A stretch of DNA of 14,397 nt. Source: Planctomycetota bacterium. GTDB taxonomy: Bacteria > Planctomycetota > Phycisphaerae > UBA1845 > PWPN01. Below the pieces are notes generated by a model. It worked only from the letters and a program-made list of their open reading frames with translations. It did not search any database and was not told the DNA's origin. Made by a program: the position numbers and the translations under genes. This document shows, one piece after another, positions 7,169 to 14,397 of the stretch. Location: positions 4,031,611-4,046,007 of the forward strand of contig CP070790.1 in the NCBI GenBank assembly GCA_020346805.1, given 5' to 3'. Each line of letters begins with the position of its first letter. Position 1 is the stretch's first letter.

Positions 7169-9001
7169 ATGATACGTGTAACAATGGGAATACTAATTAC
7201 TATTCTTTTAGTCTCCCAGCCGGCGTACGCGGTTTTACCGCAAGGTGTCAATTTAGCTGCCTTGCAGGGATGGGATATCGTAATCGCCGACGATGTGATA
7301 GCCAGTGAGATCTATGCGGCCGACGAGTTTCAAGGTTATGTCGAACAGGCCACCGGTGTGCGCCTGCCGATCGTAAAAACGATCGACCATCCGAATCGAC
7401 ACATCTTTATCGGTACCGGCAAGCCGATGCGGGAAAGTCCGGTTGGATTTTCGATCGAGGAATTCGGTCCGGAAGATTTGCGTATCATCATTCGTAATGA
7501 CAATATCGCCATCGCCGGCGGCCGACCTCGCGGCACACTCTATGGTGTATATACGTTTCTCGAAGATTACCTGGGCGTACGATTCTTGACGGCCGATCAC
7601 ACACATGTGCCACCGGTGGGCAAGTGGCGCGTGGTTGGACCGGTGGACCGATTCTATCATCCGCCGCTGGAGATGCGTAAGAATGATTCCTACGATGTTG
7701 TTTTCAATCCGGCCTTTGCCGTGCGACAGCGGATCAATACCGAAACTAACGATCCGAAGTTTGGCGGCAGAACGCCGATGAGACTGATCAATCATACCTT
7801 CTATCACATGATGCCGACGTCAAAATATGGCAAGGAACACCCGGAATACTATTCCCTGGTCGAAGGTAAACGACTGGCCGAGGCCCAAAGAGAAGGAAGC
7901 GATAGCGACTTATGTCTGACCAACCCGGATGTTTTTCGAATCATCACTAACGAAGTTCTGGCCAAACTGGAGAAGAATCCAGACTGGGGAAACATCTCCG
8001 TCAGCCAGAACGACCACTGGAACAAGTACTGCCGATGCCCTAATTGCACCGCAATCAATGAGCGCGAAGATTCACCGATGGGATCCCTGCTGACTTTTGT
8101 CAATGCAGTGGCCGATGCAGTTGCCGAGAAATACCCAAAGGTCATGGTGGGCACGCTCAGCTATACATATTCACGTAAACCTCCCAGGACAATCAAGCCG
8201 CGCCCCAACGTGCAGATACAATTATGCAGTATCGAGTGCTGCGTCTTACATCCGATTAACGATCCCAACTGTCCAAAGAACGTCAAGTTTTGCAGGGACT
8301 TAAAGGGCTGGAATGAGATCTGTGACAATATTTATATATGGAATTACGATGCCAACTTCACCCATTATCAGATACCATGTCCTAACTTACGGGTAATCGA
8401 GCCTAACGTTCGATTCTTCATCAACAGTCACGCCAAGGGCGTTTTCATGGAGGCGGCAAGGAACACACCCGCCGCGGAACTGGCCGATTTGCGAAACTAT
8501 ATCATCAACGGTATTCTGTGGAATCCCGCGGTTAGTGCCGAACGGATGCAGAACGAATTTCTGGAACTTCATTATGGTTCGGCAGCAGATCCAATTCGTC
8601 GTTATATCGAGATGCTGCACAATCGGGCAGAGGCCAGCGGCCGTCATCCGAACACCGGCGGTCCGGCATCGCGGTTTGGTTTGAATACCGACGACGCCCA
8701 AGCGGGGTTGGACCTCTTTGCCGAAGCGATCACCCTGGCCGGCGATAATAAGGTCATCCGAGAGCGGGTGGAAAAGCTTTCGATTTGCGCCTACCGGGTT
8801 GCGATTGAGCCAATATGGTATGTTAAGAAGGCCGAAGACCTCGATCCAGCCTTGGCCAAGCACATGCGGCCGTTGGTTAAACGTTTTTTCAAACTATGCA
8901 ATAAATTCGGTGCTATTCGCTCGAACCCGCGTGAAAAGCTGGAGGTTCCTCACAACCGAATCAAACACATCCTCGGCATCCCCGATAATTCAAAGTTCTA
9001 G
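7169..9001 (+). CDS. secreted DUF4838 protein with GH67N-like N-terminal domain
   Basis: The 610-residue protein has a Sec signal peptide with cleavage after AYA (19-21). Residues 45-155 match the style of the alpha-glucuronidase N-terminal domain: AADEFQGYVEQATGVRLPI, HIFIGTG (78-84) and GGRPRGTLYGVYTFLEDYLG (117-136). The central part (about 165-450) is a DUF4838 region, shown by ISVSQNDHWNKYCRCPNC (276-293) and the following GSLLTFVNAVADAV. Such proteins are widespread in polysaccharide-utilisation loci and are presumed glycosidases related to GH67-like (beta/alpha)8 enzymes; activity is not established here. The core is rich in cysteine (C288, C290, C293, C353, C357, C358, C368, C375, C385, C404), which could form disulfides or bind metal in the exported protein. 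The gene is 36 bp after the beta-helix gene, so the pair probably acts on the same glycan. Confidence 0.87.
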   Translation: MIRVTMGILITILLVSQPAYAVLPQGVNLAALQGWDIVIADDVIASEIYAADEFQGYVEQATGVRLPIVKTIDHPNRHIFIGTGKPMRESPVGFSIEEFGPEDLRIIIRNDNIAIAGGRPRGTLYGVYTFLEDYLGVRFLTADHTHVPPVGKWRVVGPVDRFYHPPLEMRKNDSYDVVFNPAFAVRQRINTETNDPKFGGRTPMRLINHTFYHMMPTSKYGKEHPEYYSLVEGKRLAEAQREGSDSDLCLTNPDVFRIITNEVLAKLEKNPDWGNISVSQNDHWNKYCRCPNCTAINEREDSPMGSLLTFVNAVADAVAEKYPKVMVGTLSYTYSRKPPRTIKPRPNVQIQLCSIECCVLHPINDPNCPKNVKFCRDLKGWNEICDNIYIWNYDANFTHYQIPCPNLRVIEPNVRFFINSHAKGVFMEAARNTPAAELADLRNYIINGILWNPAVSAERMQNEFLELHYGSAADPIRRYIEMLHNRAEASGRHPNTGGPASRFGLNTDDAQAGLDLFAEAITLAGDNKVIRERVEKLSICAYRVAIEPIWYVKKAEDLDPALAKHMRPLVKRFFKLCNKFGAIRSNPREKLEVPHNRIKHILGIPDNSKF

Positions 9002-9095
9002 AGGGGGCTTCCCGAAACGTGTTACTTTTCACTGCACCACTAACCACTAAGCCAGTATCGTCGTTATACCAATCACAATCACTCGGCTCGAATAC

Positions 9096-10283
9096 TCAGA
9101 CCACGTCCCAGTCACGCAACCATTGGTACTCGCTGGGCAGTTGGGCCATCCGCTCGCCGGTCATTTCTTCAAGCCATTCCCTTTCCGCCGGTGTTATGGT
9201 AAGGCTGTGCTCGTAAGATGCACGGGCGGCATTGTCAACCTCGTAGATGGTCGTCAAACCGGGGACCGTGCAAGTGATTTCGTCGTATCGTGTTAGAATA
9301 CACTTGAGGGTAAGTCGGGCAAGATCGTTCTCTTCTTTCAATCCCACTCCCATAACCGGGAATTTGGCTTTATTCTTGAAGCTCTGGAAGATGTTTCCAC
9401 CCGCGAAGGGTTTGATGGTAACCAGACCTACGTTGTGCTTGCGAACCGTTTCAAAGATACTCACGGTGCGGTCCTTGGCATTCGGGAATGGCTGCTCCTG
9501 CTCGGCAATGTTTTCCTTGGTAATCGGGAGACCTTTCTTTTTGGTCATGGCCGTTACCGGAAAGACGACCATCTCCACCTGAGGATATTTCTCGATTACC
9601 TGCTGCAGCCAACGGCGGTTATGAGACGAGAGCCCAAAATGCCGGATCTTACCTGCCTTTCGCGCCTTCTCGGCGGCTTCGACAGCCGGTTCTAAATCGG
9701 TCAGTTTATGTCTGCCAGTCTGTTTGGCCTGGACCCGCCAGATGTCCAGGTAGTCGGTCTTCATGTGCCGAAGACATTCCTCGATATTGCGCGTCTGCCC
9801 TTTAACATTAACATTCTCGGGCCGCCGCAGACACAAACGATGATTGTCGGCGCCTACAATAAATTTTTCCCGTCTGCCCTTCAGGGCAACGCCGTACGCC
9901 AAGCATTCGGCCCCGGTAGTAATATCCACGTAATTGATTCCGGCATCGATGCAGGCACTGACTACCTTGGTGCGGTTCCTGGCCACATCCTCCGGGACCT
10001 TTTCATCGGCGAAGTCCCTCCAGAAACTGCCGGCGTCGCGGTTTTTCCAGTGTCCGCCGAGGCTGATTTCCGACAGTATGAGCCCGGTTTTGCCGAGCTT
10101 GCGGTATTTCATTTTCGGATGGTAATTTATGATTTTGCGGGCCTTGTCGCCTGACGGCGAACCCGACGAAGGCGAATCGCCCGTCTTGGCCAACACCTCA
10201 TTACCAATGGCCGCGGCAAGCGCTGCCTTGGAAGTTAATCCCAACAAGTTCCGTCGTGAAAGGTTCGAATCCGACTCGTTCAT
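9096..10283 (-). CDS. Tat-leader aldo/keto reductase homologue with degenerate catalytic tetrad
   Basis: The 395-residue product starts with a Tat leader (SRRNLLGLTSKAALAAA, 9-25), so it should be exported folded, perhaps with cofactor bound. After a Ser/Pro/Gly linker, the aldo/keto reductase barrel begins at MKYRKLGKTGLILSEISLGG (58-77). Family landmarks follow: AGINYVD (114-120), TDYLD (176-180), ARKAGKIRHFGLSSHN and a C-terminal GLTTIYEVDNA. The usual catalytic Asp is D120. The Tyr position holds A125 (ITTGAE instead of a DTAxxY pattern), the Lys position falls on D146 (GADNH in place of IATK) and the His position on Q185 (WRVQ in place of YQIH). The protein may therefore be a non-reductase, such as a sugar-binding or lyase-like paralogue. 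ATG 10283 has a good GAGGAAAG site upstream. It lies 188 bp downstream of the sulfatase and converges on the DUF4838 gene, with a 94-bp gap that holds no clear terminator. Confidence 0.9.
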   Translation of the reverse strand: MNESDSNLSRRNLLGLTSKAALAAAIGNEVLAKTGDSPSSGSPSGDKARKIINYHPKMKYRKLGKTGLILSEISLGGHWKNRDAGSFWRDFADEKVPEDVARNRTKVVSACIDAGINYVDITTGAECLAYGVALKGRREKFIVGADNHRLCLRRPENVNVKGQTRNIEECLRHMKTDYLDIWRVQAKQTGRHKLTDLEPAVEAAEKARKAGKIRHFGLSSHNRRWLQQVIEKYPQVEMVVFPVTAMTKKKGLPITKENIAEQEQPFPNAKDRTVSIFETVRKHNVGLVTIKPFAGGNIFQSFKNKAKFPVMGVGLKEENDLARLTLKCILTRYDEITCTVPGLTTIYEVDNAARASYEHSLTITPAEREWLEEMTGERMAQLPSEYQWLRDWDVV

Positions 10284-10338
10284 AATATACTTTCCTCATT
10301 TACTGTGGTTACAGGAATCCGCGCTCCAAACATATATT

Positions 10339-10344
10339 ATTATA
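10339..10344 (-). promoter_or_regulatory. possible -10 box for the aldo/keto reductase gene
   Basis: A perfect TATAAT lies on the minus strand 55 bases before the ATG at 10283, leaving a reasonable leader. The -35 region is poor: the best fit is TTGCGA at a short 15-base spacing. The surrounding spacer is AT-rich, so chance is likely. Confidence 0.2.
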
Positions 10345-10471
10345 ACTTATTTGCCGCTCTCGCAAAACCAATAAACCCGTTATCAAGCTTGCGGTAAATA
10401 CAACAGACGGCCATAAGATAATTGGAATTTGTACGTTCAAATATCGATCTCAAATTACTCTTTTCTTTTAA

Positions 10472-12163
10472 TTATTCCGAATTCTCTTTATATTCATGCG
10501 GTTGCTTAGCCGCTTCCCGGGAAATAATTGTGACATAAGGGTGTTTCGTCTCCCGCAGCCAATCCAGAACTTGCCGCCTCATACCAGCCGCCAATTCCGT
10601 ATGCCGCGAGACATAAGCGAGATTTTTAAGCTCTCCCGGATCTGCCTCAAGGTCATACAATTCGTCCAGGTCGCGTTTATTCCAGTTGAGCACGAATTTG
10701 TAACGCTTGTCCCGGCAAATAAGGGCTCGATTAAAACAATCGGCAAAGATTATCTCACGGTGATGCGTAGTCTGACCTCTGACCAGCGGGAGCATGCTCT
10801 TACCGTCTATGCCGTCGGGAACCGGGATACCTGATGCCTCCAACAGGGTGGGTAAAAAGTCAACGTTGCTAACCAGTGCATCCGAGCGCGATCCCGGTTT
10901 GGTCATACCGGGAACGTATAGAATGGTGGGTACCCGGTATAATTCCTCGTAGCCGCAGTACCCTAGTTTGAAGATCATCCCATGGGCACCAACCATGTCG
11001 CCATGATCACTGGTGAAAAGTATGATTGTATCATTCCACTGGTCGGTTTCGCGGAGAGCGGTAAGTACTCGACCGATCTGTTTATCTATATAACTGCAGT
11101 ACCCCCAATACCGCCGAATGTAGTCTTTGAATTGGCCTTCATTCCACCTGGGTAAAACATAGCAGCTACTTTCGTTGCGTTGTGAGACAGGTTTTCCCTT
11201 GAGGGTATCGTAATGGTTTGCGGGGAGTGTAATTTGATCGAGTGTATACATCATATCCCAGGGTCTGGGTGGTGCCACGGGATGATGAGGTCCATAAAAC
11301 GAAAGCACGGCACACCAAGGTCGGGATTTTTCTCCCCTCTCTCTAATAAATTGCTCAGCATTTTGAGCCAGGAAGGAAGCTACGTGGTGCTCCTCGGGAA
11401 ACAAAGAGTAAATGTGTTTTCTATCCGGCCCCGAAGGGGCGTCAATGTGACAGCCGGTTCGAGGCCGCTTCTCGATTGTTTCGCCGAAGCCGACCTTCTG
11501 CAGATAAGCGCGATAGTGTTTCCATCCGCCTATCCATGTTTCAAAACCATGTTGAGATCCGTCCTCACCGAGTCCCCCGGGAACTGCCTCGAATTCATAA
11601 TTTTCCGTATTCTGAACCCGCTGCCAGAACCATTTCCCGTCAACATTTTTGGGACGACTTGCTTCGCGACATCGGTACATGTAACCGCCCAGATGCCATT
11701 TGCCGAAGTATCCTGTATCGTAACCCGCCGCCTTACATACGTCACCCAGGCAAGGAATTTTCTGGTCGAACAGCACATCATTCTCTACTACGCCGTGATT
11801 GTGGGCATAGCGTCCGGATAGCTGCGTGGCCCGTGAGGGGCTGCATGGAAAAGCAGCTATGTAGGATGAATGAAACGTACAGCCGGCCTCAGCCAACTTA
11901 TCGAGATGGGGTGTTTTTATAATCCGGTTGCCGTAAGCGGCAACACAACTGATCGGCTGCTGATCGGTCATTATATAGAGAATATTGGGCTTTTGCCGAG
12001 CCGCCTGCGCCGGAGCACTGCAGATTATGGTGACTGCCAGCACTAAACCCACTACAGCAACGGCATTGAAGAATTCCCGGCCCCTTCCGCACCCGATACG
12101 AAATATCAACTTCAATCGCCAGTACAAACTAACCACCCGTCCATGCATTTCATCTTCACTCAT
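10472..12163 (-). CDS. secreted formylglycine-dependent sulfatase (S1 type)
   Basis: The 563-residue product is a type I sulfatase that hydrolyses sulfate esters, here most likely on a polysaccharide. The active-site signature is C107-S-P-S-R111 followed by ATQLSGRYAHNHGV; C107 would be converted to formylglycine by a maturase not encoded here. Other active-site positions are in place: D67-Q68 (metal), G154-K155-W-H157, H293, D386-H387 (SDHGD) and K399. The N-terminus has a basic 32-residue stretch and then a hydrophobic signal segment (33-50) ending in APAQAA, so it is exported. The start at 12163 is backed by AGGAGA six bases upstream. Length and layout are normal. It lies 118 bp downstream of the GH99-like gene on the same strand, which points to a sulfated substrate for the cluster. 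The sulfatase subfamily cannot be named from sequence reading alone. Confidence 0.96.
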   Translation of the reverse strand: MSEDEMHGRVVSLYWRLKLIFRIGCGRGREFFNAVAVVGLVLAVTIICSAPAQAARQKPNILYIMTDQQPISCVAAYGNRIIKTPHLDKLAEAGCTFHSSYIAAFPCSPSRATQLSGRYAHNHGVVENDVLFDQKIPCLGDVCKAAGYDTGYFGKWHLGGYMYRCREASRPKNVDGKWFWQRVQNTENYEFEAVPGGLGEDGSQHGFETWIGGWKHYRAYLQKVGFGETIEKRPRTGCHIDAPSGPDRKHIYSLFPEEHHVASFLAQNAEQFIRERGEKSRPWCAVLSFYGPHHPVAPPRPWDMMYTLDQITLPANHYDTLKGKPVSQRNESSCYVLPRWNEGQFKDYIRRYWGYCSYIDKQIGRVLTALRETDQWNDTIILFTSDHGDMVGAHGMIFKLGYCGYEELYRVPTILYVPGMTKPGSRSDALVSNVDFLPTLLEASGIPVPDGIDGKSMLPLVRGQTTHHREIIFADCFNRALICRDKRYKFVLNWNKRDLDELYDLEADPGELKNLAYVSRHTELAAGMRRQVLDWLRETKHPYVTIISREAAKQPHEYKENSE

Positions 12164-12202
12164 TTGATTCTCCTGCCGTTCTCAAAAAATAACGATGACT
12201 TA

Positions 12203-12230
12203 ATTACGATAAACAGCGCAATACTGTCAA
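12203..12230 (-). promoter_or_regulatory. possible promoter of the sulfatase gene
   Basis: On the minus strand a perfect TTGACA (12230-12225) is followed after 16 bases by CGTAAT (12208-12203), a partial match to a -10 box. It lies about 40 bases before the sulfatase ATG, a sensible distance. The weak -10 box keeps this tentative. Confidence 0.3.
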
Positions 12231-12281
12231 CCATCAAGATCCAGTCCTCGGCCACTTTTGTTATTACCGTTTAACCCACCA

Positions 12282-14397
12282 TCAACAGCCGGGTATTTGG
12301 TTTGCCCCTCTCATACACTCCTGGAACTGCACGAAGTCGTCCAGGTCCACGTCGTCGTCTGAATTCAAATCGGCCTTTTTGCAACCCACGGCGTAGGGTC
12401 TGTTATATCCTGATAAGCAAGCCTGAAAAATCCCAAAGTCCTCCTGGTCCACGTCGCCGTCACAATCCATGTCAGCCGAGGTCATCGGACAACCCCACCT
12501 ATCCACAGGTACATCATATAGGGTGCCCGGACAATCATCACATTCGTCGCCGACGCCATCCACGTCTTCATCGTCTTGGTTGGTATTGGTTACCAATGGG
12601 CAATTATCGGTACTATCAGGAATACTGTCGCTATCGTAATCGCTGCCGATATCCGCCACATATACATCAACGCAATCCACGATCAAATCGACATCTTTAT
12701 TACCACGAGGGTCGTCGGCTAGAGTAAGTTCCAATTTGTGAATACCGTCGGTGGCGGACAATATTGATTGGTAATTTTTATGCGATAGTACGTTAACCAC
12801 ATATTGATCAACAATAGTGTCATCCCAGTAAATGGTTAAATTGGGCCAGTCAGCTTCCGAACCGATTTGGTCGGCACGAGCACGGGTAATCAACCAGACT
12901 TCACTTGCGGAGTTCGTAAAGAACATCGATGATCCGATACGCGTGCCCTCGTCGCTGATTCGCCACTCGGAATCTCCCACGGCCGACGTCCCCAATTCCC
13001 AGACCATGTCTTCGGCCTCGAACAAACCGGGGGCATCCCGTCGGTGCCCGGATGACTGCCAGCGAAGAAGCGCGTTCGCCTGAGGAGCGACCGCATCGAT
13101 AAAATCATAATCGTAGTCATAGCCAGTCGGCGTAAATGGGGTAGTGCTGTTATCGATTTCCTGGCCCGGCTCAATCTGTGTTCCTTCGGGCCACTCGTTC
13201 CATGTTTCGATAACCTTGAATCGAGAATCGGAACGATTAGCAACGATGTAATTCCAGGCTGAGGTATATCCACTCAAAGATCGTGTGAGTGAGGGGAGTC
13301 TACTATGTTCCCAAAATCCCGGCGACAAGCTGACGGAATTATCACCACTTGCAGGCAGATTGGTCAGAGTGTACCGACTGGCGGGGCTATAAGAATGACA
13401 TGCATCCCAAGGATCGGGGATATCCTCTGCATCAGGCCAGTAGTCGTCTGCATTAAAATAAACGTCATATCCGTCTGCCGCCAGCATGGCCTTCGCTTGA
13501 CGGTACCGGTCTGCGTCATTACTTGAACGCACATAAAAGACAAACACCAGCCACTTGCCGTCAATCTTGGCGTAGTTGCGCGTCGGCCCATAGGTATCAA
13601 TAACGTATGCGATGTCATCGTGTATTTTACTCGGCGTGGGATCAAGCAGGTTGGGATGGTCAAGTTCGTAGTAGATACACCATTGCACACTCTTACAGAT
13701 CCGGATTGCCCTACCGAAAGCCTCATTCGTAAAGCCGTTAATTCCCCACCAGCTCCCGATCGCAATGTCGAGGCCGGTGCGGGCCAGGTTCCGATCCTGC
13801 CAGCGCAACACATCTATGTCTTTACTGTCGTACAATTGTATTGCCGGATTCCAGGTGGAATCGGGATAGTTGGGGAGATAGTGGGACGCCCAGGTATCCG
13901 GTGGGGAATAACCATCATCACCCCAGTGATGCCAGCCACCGCTCGTGTTCGGATTGCGATACCATAGGTAAAAGAACGCTGCAACGATATCGTCTATCTC
14001 ATCGTCGCCGAATACGATCACGTTTTCCGGTATGTATTCTGCCAAGCTTTGGACATCTCCAACATCAGGCATACCGGACTGATCAAAAAAACGGACAAAA
14101 CCGCCACGGTCATAGAAGTACTTCACCCAAGCCGCTGCATCTCCATATACATCCTCAGCAAGTACATGTACGTTTGTTGCAGTCTCCGTGGGCCGGCGGG
14201 AGAGCCAGGTATTCTGAAGACCCCATTGGCTTCCATCTGATGTTATAGTCACTGGTTGGTTGATATCCAAGGCACCACTGGCAGCATCGAATCCCAAGAT
14301 ACTGAGTGGCCCGCTTGAGCCCCATTCCGTTCGCGTCCCATCAATATGCCCCTGATAGAACATGGGGACGTCGCCGTACCAGACGATCTTTCCGCCA
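12282..14397 (-). CDS. secreted GH99-like glycosidase with CBM, TSP3 repeats and dockerin-like tail (5' end beyond right edge)
   Basis: The frame is open to base 14397, so the true start and any signal peptide are off the window; residue numbers here count from the internal Met at 14363. Residues 127-437 resemble GH99/GH71-like endo-glycosidases (FFYLWYRNP, HHWG, PAIQLYDS, IGSWWG). The motif ETWNEWPEGTQIEPG (386-400) carries E390 and E393, with the spacing of the catalytic pair of GH99 endo-mannosidases. Residues 445-571 (LFEAEDMVWE...) look like a beta-sandwich carbohydrate-binding module. Residues 574-615 are Asp-rich thrombospondin type 3 repeats (DSTDNCPLV, DGVGDECDDCPGT). The tail (631-688) has two dockerin/EF-hand-type calcium loops, D631-x-D-x-D-G-D-V-D-x-x-D642 and D665-x-N-x-D-D-D-V-D-x-x-D676. 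GH99 acts on alpha-mannan or mannan-like glycans, but the substrate here is not certain. The sulfatase follows 118 bp downstream. Confidence 0.88.
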   Translation of the reverse strand, partial: GGKIVWYGDVPMFYQGHIDGTRTEWGSSGPLSILGFDAASGALDINQPVTITSDGSQWGLQNTWLSRRPTETATNVHVLAEDVYGDAAAWVKYFYDRGGFVRFFDQSGMPDVGDVQSLAEYIPENVIVFGDDEIDDIVAAFFYLWYRNPNTSGGWHHWGDDGYSPPDTWASHYLPNYPDSTWNPAIQLYDSKDIDVLRWQDRNLARTGLDIAIGSWWGINGFTNEAFGRAIRICKSVQWCIYYELDHPNLLDPTPSKIHDDIAYVIDTYGPTRNYAKIDGKWLVFVFYVRSSNDADRYRQAKAMLAADGYDVYFNADDYWPDAEDIPDPWDACHSYSPASRYTLTNLPASGDNSVSLSPGFWEHSRLPSLTRSLSGYTSAWNYIVANRSDSRFKVIETWNEWPEGTQIEPGQEIDNSTTPFTPTGYDYDYDFIDAVAPQANALLRWQSSGHRRDAPGLFEAEDMVWELGTSAVGDSEWRISDEGTRIGSSMFFTNSASEVWLITRARADQIGSEADWPNLTIYWDDTIVDQYVVNVLSHKNYQSILSATDGIHKLELTLADDPRGNKDVDLIVDCVDVYVADIGSDYDSDSIPDSTDNCPLVTNTNQDDEDVDGVGDECDDCPGTLYDVPVDRWGCPMTSADMDCDGDVDQEDFGIFQACLSGYNRPYAVGCKKADLNSDDDVDLDDFVQFQECMRGANQIPGC

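Noticed and set aside
9002..9095. Terminator between the converging DUF4838 and aldo/keto reductase genes
   Set aside because: No stem-loop of useful length with a T-run on either strand is visible; only a trivial GGG/CCC pairing occurs near 9003-9014.
11213..11821. 202-codon plus-strand open frame
   Set aside because: It is antisense to the sulfatase, whose active-site residues are all present in the opposite frame.

Overview
The window looks like a piece of a polysaccharide-degradation locus from a Planctomycetota-type bacterium, most likely of the Phycisphaerae or a related uncultured lineage. Three things suggest this. One is the dockerin-like, Asp-rich C-terminal tail joined to thrombospondin type 3 repeats on a secreted glycosidase. 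Another is the abundance of exported enzymes, several with twin-arginine leaders. The third is the combination of a formylglycine sulfatase, a Tat-exported aldo/keto reductase, a DUF4838 protein and a beta-helix protein. The assignment rests on protein style only; there is no rRNA or other marker gene.

Layout. Eight genes fill almost all of the window. On the minus strand at the left are the start of a GH116-type beta-glycosidase (1-1105, runs off the left edge), an exported calcineurin-type metallophosphoesterase (1394-3571) and a 10-TM GRP/DMT-type sugar transporter (3642-4646). They are read in the order transporter, phosphoesterase, glycosidase. A 575-bp divergent intergenic region (4647-5221) follows, with small repeats and a possible gene remnant. 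On the plus strand come a secreted parallel beta-helix protein (5222-7132) and, 36 bp later, a secreted DUF4838/GH67N-like protein (7169-9001), almost certainly an operon. Converging on them from the right, on the minus strand, are a Tat-leader aldo/keto reductase (9096-10283), an S1-type sulfatase (10472-12163) and a large secreted GH99-like, CBM, TSP3 and dockerin-like protein (12282-14397, runs off the right edge).

How they may work together (inference). A sulfated, branched glycan would be attacked outside the cytoplasm by the sulfatase, the beta-helix lyase or hydrolase, the GH99-like endo-glycosidase and the DUF4838 protein. The GH116 enzyme would trim oligosaccharides, and the single inner-membrane transporter would import released sugars. 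No TonB/SusCD pair, sigma/anti-sigma pair or dedicated regulator is visible. The substrate cannot be fixed from the sequence.

Most notable points: the aldo/keto reductase keeps the fold-level sequence but has lost three of the four catalytic-tetrad residues; the phosphoesterase carries a large unrecognised C-terminal region; and a perfect 7-bp inverted repeat covers the ribosome-binding region of the DUF4838 gene. No tRNA, rRNA, CRISPR array, insertion sequence or convincing intrinsic terminator was found.
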